From NCBI GenBank assembly GCA_018136815.1, contig CM030931.1:6240273-6304272 (forward strand): a stretch of DNA of 64,000 nucleotides. The letters are read 5' to 3'. The translations under genes and the position numbers were made by a program. The notes beneath the pieces were generated by a model. That model was not told the origin of the DNA and did no database searches. It saw nothing but the letters and a program-made list of their open reading frames with translations. The DNA comes from Isochrysis galbana. Lineage: Eukaryota; Haptophyta; Isochrysidales; Isochrysidaceae. This document shows, piece after piece, positions 32,837-41,914 of the stretch (the first letter of the stretch is position 1; the number at the start of each line of letters is the position of its first letter).

Positions 32837-33384
32837 TGCACAATGCTACAGTGTGCAGTGTAGCAGTAACAGGAATGAAAATGAAGAATGCCAATCATTC
32901 AATCATTGTCATTGTGATTGAATGCCCCCCCCCCACACCACACACACATGCCGCCCGCCCTTGTTTGCCTGCCCCGCGTTGGCGCCCTAGCACACGGAAC
33001 ACGTGGACTGTATTTCTCTACCGGGCCATGCATGACCACCAGAAAGACGGCAAAGACGGCTGTTTTTGGTGTCTGTAGAAAGACGAAAGACTCTGTCTCT
33101 GTCTTCTGTCTATCACATGTAGGATGTAGGGTCGTAGGGTCGTCAAACGCGCTAGTGATGTAGAGATTGAAGTGGTCTCTCGGCGGGTGTACCACGTTTG
33201 TAATTGTAGTCTTGTAGAGCATCTGGTTGGCTACCATCCCTAGCCACATACGCCGGACGAGCCATGCACCAACCGCGCACACCCCCATCGCCATCGCGGG
33301 GTATGGGTATGGGCTCCGTTGCCGACGAAGGCTACGGCCCACAGCACTAAGGTTATACCCGCACAACAAGAAAAACCCAAACGG

Positions 33385-33802
33385 GGGGGGGGGGGGAACG
33401 AGAGATGAGAGATGAGGTGTCACTCTTTGGGGAAGGGAGGGGGGGCTTTTGGGGGGACGAGGAGAAAGGAAGGGGGGGGGAGGGGGGGAGGGGGGGGGGA
33501 GGGGGGGGCGCGTGCCTTGCCAAGTCCTCCGCTCGCGGGCGGATTGCTATGGGCTCTCTCTAGAGTATAATAGACACTGTCAGATAGACGAGATGGAGAG
33601 TGTGCTAGAGGAGAGGGGGAGGAGAGAGCGAGCGCGAGAGAGGAGAGAGCCAGAGCGCGAGCGAGCGAAAGGGGGGGGGGGGGGGGGAGAGAGAGAGAGC
33701 GAGAAGGGGGGGGGTGGGGGGAGAGAGGACAAACGGAGAGTGGAGAGAAGAGAGAAGAGAGAGAGAGAGAGTAGAAGATAGAGAAGGGAGAGAGGACAAG
33801 AA
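33385..33802. repeat. Poly-G and GA tracts 5' of the kinase gene
   Basis: G runs at 33385-33400 and 33468-33507, then GA-rich sequence with a 17-G run (33670-33687) and GAGAGA repeats to 33795. Peptides read through it are low complexity. Likely 5' untranslated or promoter-proximal sequence of the PERK-like gene. Confidence 0.8.
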
Positions 33803-36800
33803 ATGAGAAAGGAGAGCGCCACAACCCATAAAGAACCCCAACCACCCACCCTGCGAGCCACCGCGCCACTGCCTCCGCTCCCCTTCCCCCCCCCTTCCCC
33901 CGCTCTCCTCCCTTCCCTCACCCCCCCCCCCCACACACACACACCTCCGAACGCGCGCCTCCCGAGGCGCAACACCTCCTCTCCATCACCACCTCCGCCA
34001 CTCGCCATCCGCCTCCTCCTTCTCCTCGTGTTGATCTGCTCCCACACGCTGCACGCGGCGCCGCACGCCTCACCTGACCTCCTTCTCCCCTCCACCGAAC
34101 CGGGCGAGCCCGGCGCCGCGCGCGCCGGGCTCGTCGAGATACATGACACTGACTCACTTCTCCTCGTAGCCACTGTCGACGGTGCTGTCCACGCACTCTC
34201 TGGTGCCTCAGGAGAGCTGCTCTGGTCGCTCGAGACTGGTGGGCCACTCCTAGGCTCCTCCGCCATTGATATTACGGCGCTCTTCAGCGGCGAAGAGGAG
34301 CAGACAGCGCGCACGGGCGAGACGGAGACGGATGACGGCGAACCTCTCGGCCAGGGCGCCGGTCGCGAACCGCGCAGCCGCATGCCGCCTGCTGCTGCCG
34401 CTGAGGCGGAGCCGCATGGCGACAATGCGTCTGGCGACCTTGACGTGGCCGACGAGCCCATCCTCGTCTTGCCCGACCTGGACGGCTCGCTTTACATGGC
34501 AGATCGGCAGTCAGACCATCTGATCAAGGTGGAGCGTACTATTCAGGACTTCGTCTCCGCGCCCACAATTTTCGTGGACGGCGGTCTGCTGCTCGGCTCC
34601 AAGACGGCAAAGCTCTTCTCGCTGCAACCTGAGACTGGCGCGCCCATCTACTACGCCACGCCTGACTCGGCGCATGACGGTGCGGCGGAGGACCTCGACC
34701 TGGGGGTGGGCAGCGAAGTAGATTCCTTCGGCTCCGACGAGTGCGTGGCCGAGGAGGCCGCCCAGGCGAACGTGATCGATGACGACGCCGTGGAGGACGG
34801 CCACGCTCAGGCTGGCGGCACTGGACGCCCCACCTTACCTGAGGCAGGAGAGCTGAGGCTCTCGCGATCCGACTACCAGGTGCGCGCGCTCGACCGCGCC
34901 AACGGACGGCAGATGTGGAACGTCTCATTCGCGCAGTACGACATCGAGTATACCCCGCACGCCTCTTCGGGCGGTTCACGCAGCCCGCCGACCCGCAGCA
35001 CCCTGCAGCTGCACCCACAGAACCGGCTCTGCGCCGCTGACGCCTCGCCTGGCGCAACTGCAGCCGGCGCCTCGGCAGCCGGTGTTTGCAGATGGTCACG
35101 GGTCTTTTCGGCGCCGGTCGCCTACGCCTACCTGCTCGACACATCTGAGGGAACACACCAGTTTCTCGACATTGCGGCGCCCAGGGAGCCCGAGTACGAG
35201 TCGACCGATGGCGTCTTCTTCCTTGTCCCGCCCGAGTCGCTCGAGGCGGCGTCCGTCACGGCAAGCGGGACATCCGATGGGGGGCTGCGCGCGCTCTCTT
35301 ACAGACACGAGGTATCGCCTCTTAGGCCATTGCTTCCGATTCTTCCGCGCGTGCTGCCCCCGCGCATGTCGAATCGTCCCACCTCGGCGCTGCTGCTGCG
35401 CACCTCGGCGCCCGCCTCCGCACAGTGGCTGCCGTCACCGCCAAAGCTACTACCGCTCCCATCTCCGCCGCTCTTGCGGCTCCCTGGCGCTCCCGACGCG
35501 TCGGGCTCGATCACCCTCCCGGGAACCCTCGACGAGGCATTCATCGAGGAGCTCAAGCGCGCTGTTGAGACCAGGATACTCTTACTCTTCGTGCCTCGCA
35601 AGCTGCTCCCAGACTCGCCCGTGTGGCGCCGCCGGCTAAGCTACGCTCTGATGATTGTTTTTGTCGGCCTCGCGCTCATGCTCGTCACTGGCGCACTGTA
35701 CCTAGCATACATGCCCGTTCGCCGGCGGAGGAAGGAGCGAGAAGAGGCCCTGCGCCTTGCGGCCCGCGAGGCGAGCGAGCGCGAGGCCAAGGCGCTCGCA
35801 GCGGCAGCGGCGGCAGAAGCCGCTCGGGAGGAGGCCGCACTTGCTGCGCTGAACCTGCGCGACGCCTCTAGTGCAGACGACGAGTCCAGCTCCAGCTACG
35901 ACTCTGACTCCGAGGACTCGTGTGCGACATTGTCACCCCCGCTCCCGCCGATCCCACCCTCCCGCTTCCGCGAGGAATTTGTTGAAGGCCCCTGCCTTGG
36001 CAAGGGCGGCTTTGGCCGTGTATACCGTGCGACACACAAACTCGACGGCGTCGAATACGCCGTCAAGAAAGTGCTGCTCACGGGGTCCGCGCGGGCACAG
36101 GACCGGGCAGTCCGCGAGGCGACGTGCCTGGCCAAGCTCGACCACCCCAATGTCGTTCGCTACTACCAAGTGTGGAAAGAGTCGATGGCCGAGGCACAGC
36201 TGCTGGAGCAGTTTCCGGCATCGTCAGACGAGGAGGATGACTCGTACACGGGCGAAGAATCGTCGATGTTCTCCTTCTCCCAGGCTGGCTCCATGCGCCA
36301 CTCAACGGTTGCCGGGTTGTCGACTGGCCCAGCGCTTCGCCAGGTTCTTTACATCCAGATGCAGCTGTGTGAGCGCACGATGCGCCAGTGGCTGCAGGAG
36401 GAGGGACGCGACACGTCCCTCGCGGCGAACCGGCCGGTGTTTCTCCAGCTGTTGAGCGGCCTGCAGCACATCCACTCGTCCGGACTTATCCATCGTGACC
36501 TCACACCGGCGAATGTGTTCCTCACGCACGACAACAACTTCAAGATAGGGGATTTCGGACTTTCTCGTGAGATGGTCACAATCGCGGAGCTTCCCTCGAA
36601 CACGGCGCTCGCCGATATGCCATCAACGTCGCTTGGGCCGAATGCTGACACCTCGCTCCGCTTTGCCGCCGAGGCCGCAAAATTCCGCTCTGTGACCAAA
36701 GGTGTGGGCACGACCCTGTACATGAGCCCCGAGCAACGCGCGTCGCTGCCCTACGACTTCAAGGTTGACGTCTACGCGGCCGGAGTCATTTTTCTTGAGA

Positions 36801-37840
36801 TGTGCCATCCGTTCGGGACCCAGATGGAGCGCATCACCGAACTCACCGCCCTACAGCGGCGCAAGGTACCGGCCCCGCTTGCGAGAGACCACCCGGAGCT
36901 CGCCGAATTCATATTGTGGTGCACGGAGCCTGAGGTGAACCTGAGGCCGACTGTGGAGGAGGTGATCGCGTCGCCAATTCTCTCCCCCAGCACTGAGGCC
37001 TCCCCGCTGCAGCCCCACGGCACGGTGCTGCGCGTCTCCGTGTACCAAGCGGAGAAGCACCAAATGATCCCAAAGATCTACCAGCATATCGAGAAGGTGC
37101 GCTACGTTAGTTCGTTCACAATGCGAAGTGGTGGGAATGGGGCTGGCGGCAGTAGCGGCGGGGCGGGACGCAGTACGCGGCCCAAGGGCGCGGAGGTGTC
37201 CAAGTCTGACAGCACCGGTGCGGAAGATGGTGGGCGCACCACTGATGACGAGCTCATGATACTAGATTTCGTCCTCGGCGAACCCGTTGGCCCGAGTGAC
37301 CACCGGCAGTCGGAGCCTGCTGGCGGCCCCACTGACATCCAGGGATTGCAGGCTTCGCTCTCGGCGGTGCCCGGCGTTGTGCGGGTGCTTTCCGATGTCA
37401 TTCTTTCTCAGGAGCAATCGCCGAAGCTCCCGTCAGCGCCCGCGTTCTCGGAAAGCTCGACGCCTTCACTCCGCGTTACCTCCACGAAGGCCTCGGACTG
37501 GCAGTCGTTCAACCTGCCGCCATCAAATGGCACGGCGAAGACGCCTACGGACCAAGCGCCTCCTTCTCAAGAGTCGTCTTCGGCGTCCTCATGGACAACT
37601 TCTTCTGGCTCTTCACGCGGAACCAACCAGTTGAGTGACGCGACAGATTCTGCGTCGGGGCGTCAGCTGCGCGTCGTCTCGTCGCCGCGAGGTGGTGACA
37701 GCGGCGTAGTAAATCCGTTCACTAAGATCCCTTCACGAACCCGGTCTGCCGACTGCTACGATGGCTATGATGCGGTGGCCGCCGCGGTCGCCTTCGAGGC
37801 GGAACAAGCGGCTGCAGCAGAAGAATCTTCGGGGCGTTGA
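33803..37840 (+). CDS. PERK/PEK-like eIF2-alpha kinase with lumenal stress-sensor domain
   Basis: A 1345-residue transmembrane kinase. After a Pro-rich N-terminus comes a signal-like segment (LAIRLLLLLVLICSHTLHAA, about 67-86). A lumenal PQQ/beta-propeller-like region follows, shared by IRE1 and PERK (VHALSGASGELLWSLETGG; LRLSRSDYQVRALDRANGRQ then MWNVS). The membrane helix is at about 612-634. The cytosolic kinase has GKGGFGRVYR (about 731), the Lys of YAVKKVLL (about 754), an acidic kinase insert (QFPASSDEEDDSYTGEESSM), the eIF2AK hallmark LYIQMQLCERTMRQWL, HRDLTPANV (H897-D899), DFG (D917) and YMSPEQ. No KEN-type RNase domain follows, so PERK/PEK is preferred to IRE1. The expected role is endoplasmic-reticulum stress sensing with eIF2-alpha phosphorylation. 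The start codon is uncertain because the 66 preceding residues are low complexity. Confidence 0.88.
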   Translation: MRKESATTHKEPQPPTLRATAPLPPLPFPPPSPALLPSLTPPPHTHTPPNARLPRRNTSSPSPPPPLAIRLLLLLVLICSHTLHAAPHASPDLLLPSTEPGEPGAARAGLVEIHDTDSLLLVATVDGAVHALSGASGELLWSLETGGPLLGSSAIDITALFSGEEEQTARTGETETDDGEPLGQGAGREPRSRMPPAAAAEAEPHGDNASGDLDVADEPILVLPDLDGSLYMADRQSDHLIKVERTIQDFVSAPTIFVDGGLLLGSKTAKLFSLQPETGAPIYYATPDSAHDGAAEDLDLGVGSEVDSFGSDECVAEEAAQANVIDDDAVEDGHAQAGGTGRPTLPEAGELRLSRSDYQVRALDRANGRQMWNVSFAQYDIEYTPHASSGGSRSPPTRSTLQLHPQNRLCAADASPGATAAGASAAGVCRWSRVFSAPVAYAYLLDTSEGTHQFLDIAAPREPEYESTDGVFFLVPPESLEAASVTASGTSDGGLRALSYRHEVSPLRPLLPILPRVLPPRMSNRPTSALLLRTSAPASAQWLPSPPKLLPLPSPPLLRLPGAPDASGSITLPGTLDEAFIEELKRAVETRILLLFVPRKLLPDSPVWRRRLSYALMIVFVGLALMLVTGALYLAYMPVRRRRKEREEALRLAAREASEREAKALAAAAAAEAAREEAALAALNLRDASSADDESSSSYDSDSEDSCATLSPPLPPIPPSRFREEFVEGPCLGKGGFGRVYRATHKLDGVEYAVKKVLLTGSARAQDRAVREATCLAKLDHPNVVRYYQVWKESMAEAQLLEQFPASSDEEDDSYTGEESSMFSFSQAGSMRHSTVAGLSTGPALRQVLYIQMQLCERTMRQWLQEEGRDTSLAANRPVFLQLLSGLQHIHSSGLIHRDLTPANVFLTHDNNFKIGDFGLSREMVTIAELPSNTALADMPSTSLGPNADTSLRFAAEAAKFRSVTKGVGTTLYMSPEQRASLPYDFKVDVYAAGVIFLEMCHPFGTQMERITELTALQRRKVPAPLARDHPELAEFILWCTEPEVNLRPTVEEVIASPILSPSTEASPLQPHGTVLRVSVYQAEKHQMIPKIYQHIEKVRYVSSFTMRSGGNGAGGSSGGAGRSTRPKGAEVSKSDSTGAEDGGRTTDDELMILDFVLGEPVGPSDHRQSEPAGGPTDIQGLQASLSAVPGVVRVLSDVILSQEQSPKLPSAPAFSESSTPSLRVTSTKASDWQSFNLPPSNGTAKTPTDQAPPSQESSSASSWTTSSGSSRGTNQLSDATDSASGRQLRVVSSPRGGDSGVVNPFTKIPSRTRSADCYDGYDAVAAAVAFEAEQAAAAEESSGR

Positions 37841-38930
37841 CATCAAGCACCATACCACCAAGCATTTGGAGTGGCGACGATGCCGTGCGAGTATGCGCCA
37901 CCTCCTACTGGACTTCAGACGTGGACCTGTTGTTCACTTCAGCTCGCGTGGCGCTCGACGCTAGTCTCGAAACCTAGAGCACCATTTCCTTTTCCGATTC
38001 TCCCTCCTTCACATACGACCACGAACCCTTTCGATTTGCAGGGCGGCCAATGCAAGTTGTTGTCCACGTGGTGGTCTAGGAGCTAGTCTAGGACCTCCAA
38101 GCCGATTCGAGTGATCGCAGCTTTGCGAGCAGCCAACGGAACACGTGCACTCGAGCCGTGTTCATTGTGTGCCCAACCAGTTGAGTAGAATCTGCCAAGG
38201 CGCAGGGAGATGCCGCACCGCCCAGCTAGCAGAAATAAGCCGAATGGCACGGTAGGTCGCACGTGCGTCGGTCCATCCGCTCGGAACGGACCTTGAATTT
38301 GGCATCTTGGACAGAGAACATGAGGTCTGCGCTGGACACTTTAGCATCCTCGTCGGTCGTCATTTGTTGGCCTCCATCCCATCTGTCCATGCGTGTGCGT
38401 ACGCGCTACGCGCAGGTGCGACGCGCAAATGCAAGCTGCGCATGCAGGCTTGGTCTTTGTGTGTTGACACCAACTCGTCTATCCATAGCCCTCATCTGGG
38501 CCTTGTTATGGTGGTTGGCATGTGTTCGTGCACCACACTGCCCTGCGCACAGCGTTGGTCCACCCATAAAATACATTTGAACATTCGGGGCCACCACCCA
38601 CATTGAGTGGACACGACAGCTCCAACGCGATACTGCCCTGATTCATATCTCTTCCGCCCTTCAGTCCTTCATTTTCAGTTTCCGGGGTACGGCGCTTGTG
38701 TGTCCTGTGTGCGTTATATCGGGGACCCGGGTGAGGTTATGGTTAGGTTGGCAGGCTAGTTGCTAGTTGACCGTCATGCGATGAACAGAGGAAGTGGGCG
38801 CATATGTACACGCAAGCTCGCACTCGCACTCCCCCCGTCCGAGGCACGCCCCACTTCTCGGCCCTCAGCTCGGGGACCAGCCCCGTTCAACCTAAGCCAG
38901 CCTCCTCCAACCCTACGCCCTACGCCGACC
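37841..38930. other. Intergenic region, no gene supported
   Basis: Frames of 60-105 residues at 38160-38606 occur on both strands and overlap one another. None has a motif. Confidence 0.35.
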
Positions 38931-38934
38931 CGTT

Positions 38935-39012
38935 ATCATGGATACATCCATGATATGTGCATCATAGATGCATATCTATCATGGATACATCCATCTCATG
39001 CATCGTGGATGC
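38935..39012. repeat. Small ATGGATACATCCAT repeat cluster
   Basis: TATCATGGATACATCCAT occurs twice (about 38936 and 38984), with related CATAGATGCATATC and CATCGTGGATGC pieces between and after. Each block is nearly self-complementary. Confidence 0.6.
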
Positions 39013-39936
39013 TCATTCTAACCTCTGTATGTTTATACTGAGGTCTCTGCTTCTCACTTCTCCCTCGCGGCCGTTTCGAGTCCGCGCGGGGCATTCTTGC
39101 GGCACAGAAATTTCCCCGCGCGCTCTTACTTTGTTACTATTAGTTTTGCGCGCGTTTATGTGAATGTGCGTGCGCGTGAATGTAGTAAGAATCTTATCCG
39201 GCGATATACGATTGGCGATGCGATAGGCGATGGCGCTCTGCCTCGCCCAAGCCGCGGTGGTTGCCTCATGGGCACCACCGCGATATGGAGCTGCTGCACG
39301 GGACTGGGTGGGTTCCTATGGACCCTGCCCACCTGCCCGCATTCATCCGGCGCCTTCTTGCCCCCATGCGGAGCGCTCGGACCTCATCTCCCCCCTAGCC
39401 CCTAGCCTCGCTCACCCTCCATGGTGAGCCGATGGCTTGTGGTGTGGAGGGGACAAGGAGGATGGCTCATGGCCTCCCCTTGGGCCCCAATGGGCTGGAT
39501 TCCACTGGGTCCGCCCCTCCTGCCCAAAATTTCGAGCAACGAGCGCGTTCCGCGCGCTCGGAGCGGATCTTTGGGCAGGTTCCTCGCCTTGCGTCAATGG
39601 TCGCTCATGACCGTTTGACAATGCAAGGTGAGGGGGGAGGGGAGGTGGCTCATCATGGCCCCTCCTTGAGCCTCAATGGGCCTAGTCCTCTTTGGACTGC
39701 CCCTCCCACCCAGGAGGGTGGCTTCCTTGGGCACCCCTTGGGCCGGATTGGCCTCGGTTCGTCGATTCGTTCGGCTTGTCGCGTCTTCGCTCTCTTCCCC
39801 ACCTTCCCTTCCCTCTCATGGGACTGTATAGGTGTAGACCCCTGTCTCCTCCCCTTGTGGGGTGATGTGTGGGATGAAGTGATGAAGGGGTGGGTTCTCT
39901 TGTCTCCCCCTTGTGGCAAGCTCCCCCCCTCGCGTC
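39013..39936. other. Intergenic region, nothing recognised
   Basis: Several frames of 65-235 residues overlap on both strands at 39230-40140. Their Pro/Gly/Ser composition differs in each frame and no family motif is visible. Confidence 0.3.
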
Positions 39937-40176
39937 ATGTGCGTCGTCGTGCACGTAAGATGTGCGGTTTGTCGCGCGCGCGCCGAGACCCTTCTCTCCT
40001 CATACTCCATCAGCTTAATCGCACTGCTTGTGGCACTAGGCCTTGGCGTGTTTGCCATTATTCCGGCACTTTTTCTCACATATACGCTCTTAAGGACAGT
40101 ATACTACTGGGCGAGAGGCATGATAAAATTCGGAAAGCCTGAAGACGCTCTCTCAGTAGGCAAACGCCGCACCTAA
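39937..40176 (+). CDS. Small putative membrane protein (or 3' exon of one)
   Basis: Not recognised. From the ATG at 39937 an 80-residue protein is predicted, with one strong hydrophobic segment (LIALLVALGLGVFAIIPALF) followed by LTYTLLRTVYYWARGM and a charged tail ending GKRRT. The hydrophobic part is preceded by a good acceptor-like sequence (TACTCCATCAG), so it may instead be the last exon of a larger gene whose upstream exons I could not find. The stop at 40174-40176 lies just before the tandem array at 40182. Confidence 0.35.
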   Translation: MCVVVHVRCAVCRARAETLLSSYSISLIALLVALGLGVFAIIPALFLTYTLLRTVYYWARGMIKFGKPEDALSVGKRRT

Positions 40177-40181
40177 GCGCC

Positions 40182-40800
40182 CAATGGCGGGCTCGGCGGA
40201 TGGGTGATTTCGACGAGGGTTCGGCGCGCGGCCTGCCCGATTGGCGTGACCATCCGGGTGGGCTATGCGTATTTGGTATCTGGTGGGGTCCCCCATCCGG
40301 ATGGATCGTCGAAAACGGGCACGCAGCGCGCCCGGCATCGGTTCGAAGTTGGGCTCTCCGGGCCTCCCTCGGCGACGGCTCAACGTTCAATGGGCTCGGC
40401 GGATGGGTGATTTCGACGAGGGTTCGGCGCGCGGCCTGCCCGATTGGCGTGACCATCCGGGTGGGCTATGCGTATTTGGTATCTGGTGGGGTCCGGGTGG
40501 GCTATGCGTATTTGGTATCTGGTGGGGTCCCCCATCCGGATGGATCGTCGAAAACGGGCACGCAGCGCGCCCGGCATCGGTTCGAAGTTGGGCTCTCCGG
40601 GCCTCCCTCGGCGACGGCTCAACGTTCAATGGGCTCGGCGGATGGGTGATTTCGACGAGGGTTCGGCGCGCGGCCTGCCCGATTGGCGTGACCATCCGGG
40701 TGGGCTATGCGTATTTGGTATCTGGTGGTGTCCCCCATCCGGATGGATCGTCGAAAACGGGCACGCAGCGCGCCCGGCATCGGTTCGAAGTTGAGCTTTT
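40182..40800 (+). repeat. Tandem array of a 203-bp unit, three copies, one with 36-bp internal duplication
   Basis: The sequence TGGGTGATTTCGACGAGGGT begins at 40201, 40404 and 40643. The first period is 203 bp. The second is 239 bp because the 36-bp block starting CCGGGTGGGCTATGCGTATT is itself duplicated at about 40457-40528. Copies are almost identical, so the expansion is recent. The third copy ends near 40795 within GGTTCGAAGTTG. 203 is not a multiple of three, so long frames through the array are not evidence for a gene. Confidence 0.9.
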
Positions 40801-40865
40801 CAAGCTTTTGCGATTTTAGCGTCTTTTGTCTGTTTTCGATTACGTTTTGTTGTGGGGGCCCAAGG

Positions 40866-41315
40866 GCCAAGGGGGGGGTCCGGGTCCTAATGGGCCCCGG
40901 ATATGTGCTAGTTGGGTGTATTGGGAACTTTTTCTCCCGAAAAAAATCCTCAAATTTCCTCAATTCTGAGATGGTCATTTTTTCACCCCTAATAAAAAAA
41001 CACTGTTTGACCGCCCTAGCTTCTACCGCTTTACTTTGGTGTATTTCCTCAATCATGGCTTTTTCATTTTCATTTTCATTTTTCATTTTTCATTTTTACA
41101 CCCTTAGAAGTTAAAATAGTGTTTGACCGCCCTAGGAAGGGGGAGGGGGGTCTGGGTCCCAATGGGCCCCGGATATGTGCTTGTTGGTTGTTGGGTCCGT
41201 TGGGAACTTTCTACTGAAAAAATCCTCAAATTTCCTCAGCGCAGACCCTAAGATCTAAGTTGGAGATGGTCATTTTCACCTCTAATAGAAAACCCTGTTT
41301 GACCGCCCTAACCTT
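40866..41315 (+). repeat. Two direct copies of a dispersed repeat with TTTGACCGCCCTA ends
   Basis: 40866-41030 and 41136-41315 share GGGGCCCCGGATATGTGCT-like sequence, TTGGGAACTTT, AATCCTCAAATTTCCTCA, AGATGGTCATTTT and the terminal TGTTTGACCGCCCTA. A further terminal motif lies between them at 41122-41134, next to a CATTTTTCATTTTTCATTTT run. The terminal motif also occurs at 17496 and, reversed, at 21185, which suggests the end of a mobile element. Confidence 0.75.
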
Positions 41316-41379
41316 AGAGTACGAGAAGGCGTTTTATTCATGGAAGCCGAAAACGAAAAACGTGTCGTCTCCGTGCTTG

Positions 41380-41659
41380 GGGGAGAAGAAGGGGGAAGGA
41401 GGGGGAGAGGGGGGAGGGGGCGGGGGCGGGAGAAGGAGGGGGAAGGGCTTGGGGGGAGGGGGGGGGGGGGGGCGGGGGAGGGAAGAGAGAATCCTGGGCG
41501 CGCATCCACGGCGCGGCCTCTCCTCTCGCCGCGCGGGGAGGGGAGAGCGGCGGGGGGGGGGGGGGGGGGGGGGGGGGAAGAAGGGAGAGCGGAGGGCAGC
41601 ATCTTCTCTCCTCTCCCGTCCCTCCCGAGAGGAAAGTAGAGAGGAAGAAGCTGCCTCTC

Positions 41660-41695
<36 letters not shown>

Positions 41696-41720
41696 CCCTC
41701 CCGTGAGCTCTCCTCGTTTT
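41380..41720. repeat. Poly-G and CT tracts 5' of the desaturase gene
   Basis: G-rich to about 41480, a further pure G run of more than 20 bases near 41550-41577, then GA and finally a (CT)n stretch at 41655-41695. It lies 200-530 bp upstream of the desaturase start codon. Confidence 0.8.
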
Positions 41721-41914
41721 CCTTGGGAGTCGCCTCCTCCTCACGGTAGAGAGAGGCCCGCCCCCCCGGGAGAGAGCTCCCTCTCCGTGGTCTCCCTCCG
41801 CTCTCCCCGTCCGAGAGAGAAAGAGAGAAGAAGAGAGAGGAGGCTGGGTTGGGGGGAGGGAGAGGATCTTTCTGCGCGCCCTCGTCGCCCCGCATCCGCT
41901 CCCGCTCTGCAGAC

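Larger units (their letters stand above)
31427..33146 (+). mobile_element. hAT-like insertion (about 1.7 kb) flanked by 8-bp duplication
   Basis: The 8-bp sequence GTCGTCAA occurs at 31427-31434 and 33139-33146, exactly where the host repeat is interrupted. Inside both ends lie inverted ACATGTGAAAGACA / ACATGTGATAGACA blocks (31438-31451 and, reversed, about 33107-33122). An 8-bp duplication fits hAT elements, and a hAT-like transposase relic lies inside. The element also contains a reverse-transcriptase-type relic and a fragment of another repeat (31670-31720), so it is decayed and nested. Confidence 0.7.
31355..33375 (+). repeat. AAGGTTATAC-family repeat, copy 3, split by an insertion
   Basis: The parts 31355-31434 and 33147-33375 together match 2890-3160 in reverse complement, ending at the core CAGCACTAAGGTTATAC (33342-33358). 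The intervening 31435-33138 is absent from copy 1. The core lies about 445 bp 5' of the PERK-like kinase ATG. Confidence 0.8.

Noticed and set aside
33803..37840. IRE1 identity for the kinase
   Set aside because: The lumenal domain is compatible, but no KEN RNase domain follows the kinase, and the acidic insert plus LYIQMQLCER are eIF2-alpha kinase features.
40330..40360. tRNA gene suggested by GGTTCGAA
   Set aside because: Flanking bases do not form a T stem and no acceptor stem or anticodon arm can be drawn.
40199..40819. 184-residue frame with repeated segments, or a CRISPR-like array
   Set aside because: The unit is 203 bp, not a multiple of three and far too long for a CRISPR repeat; frames shift from copy to copy.
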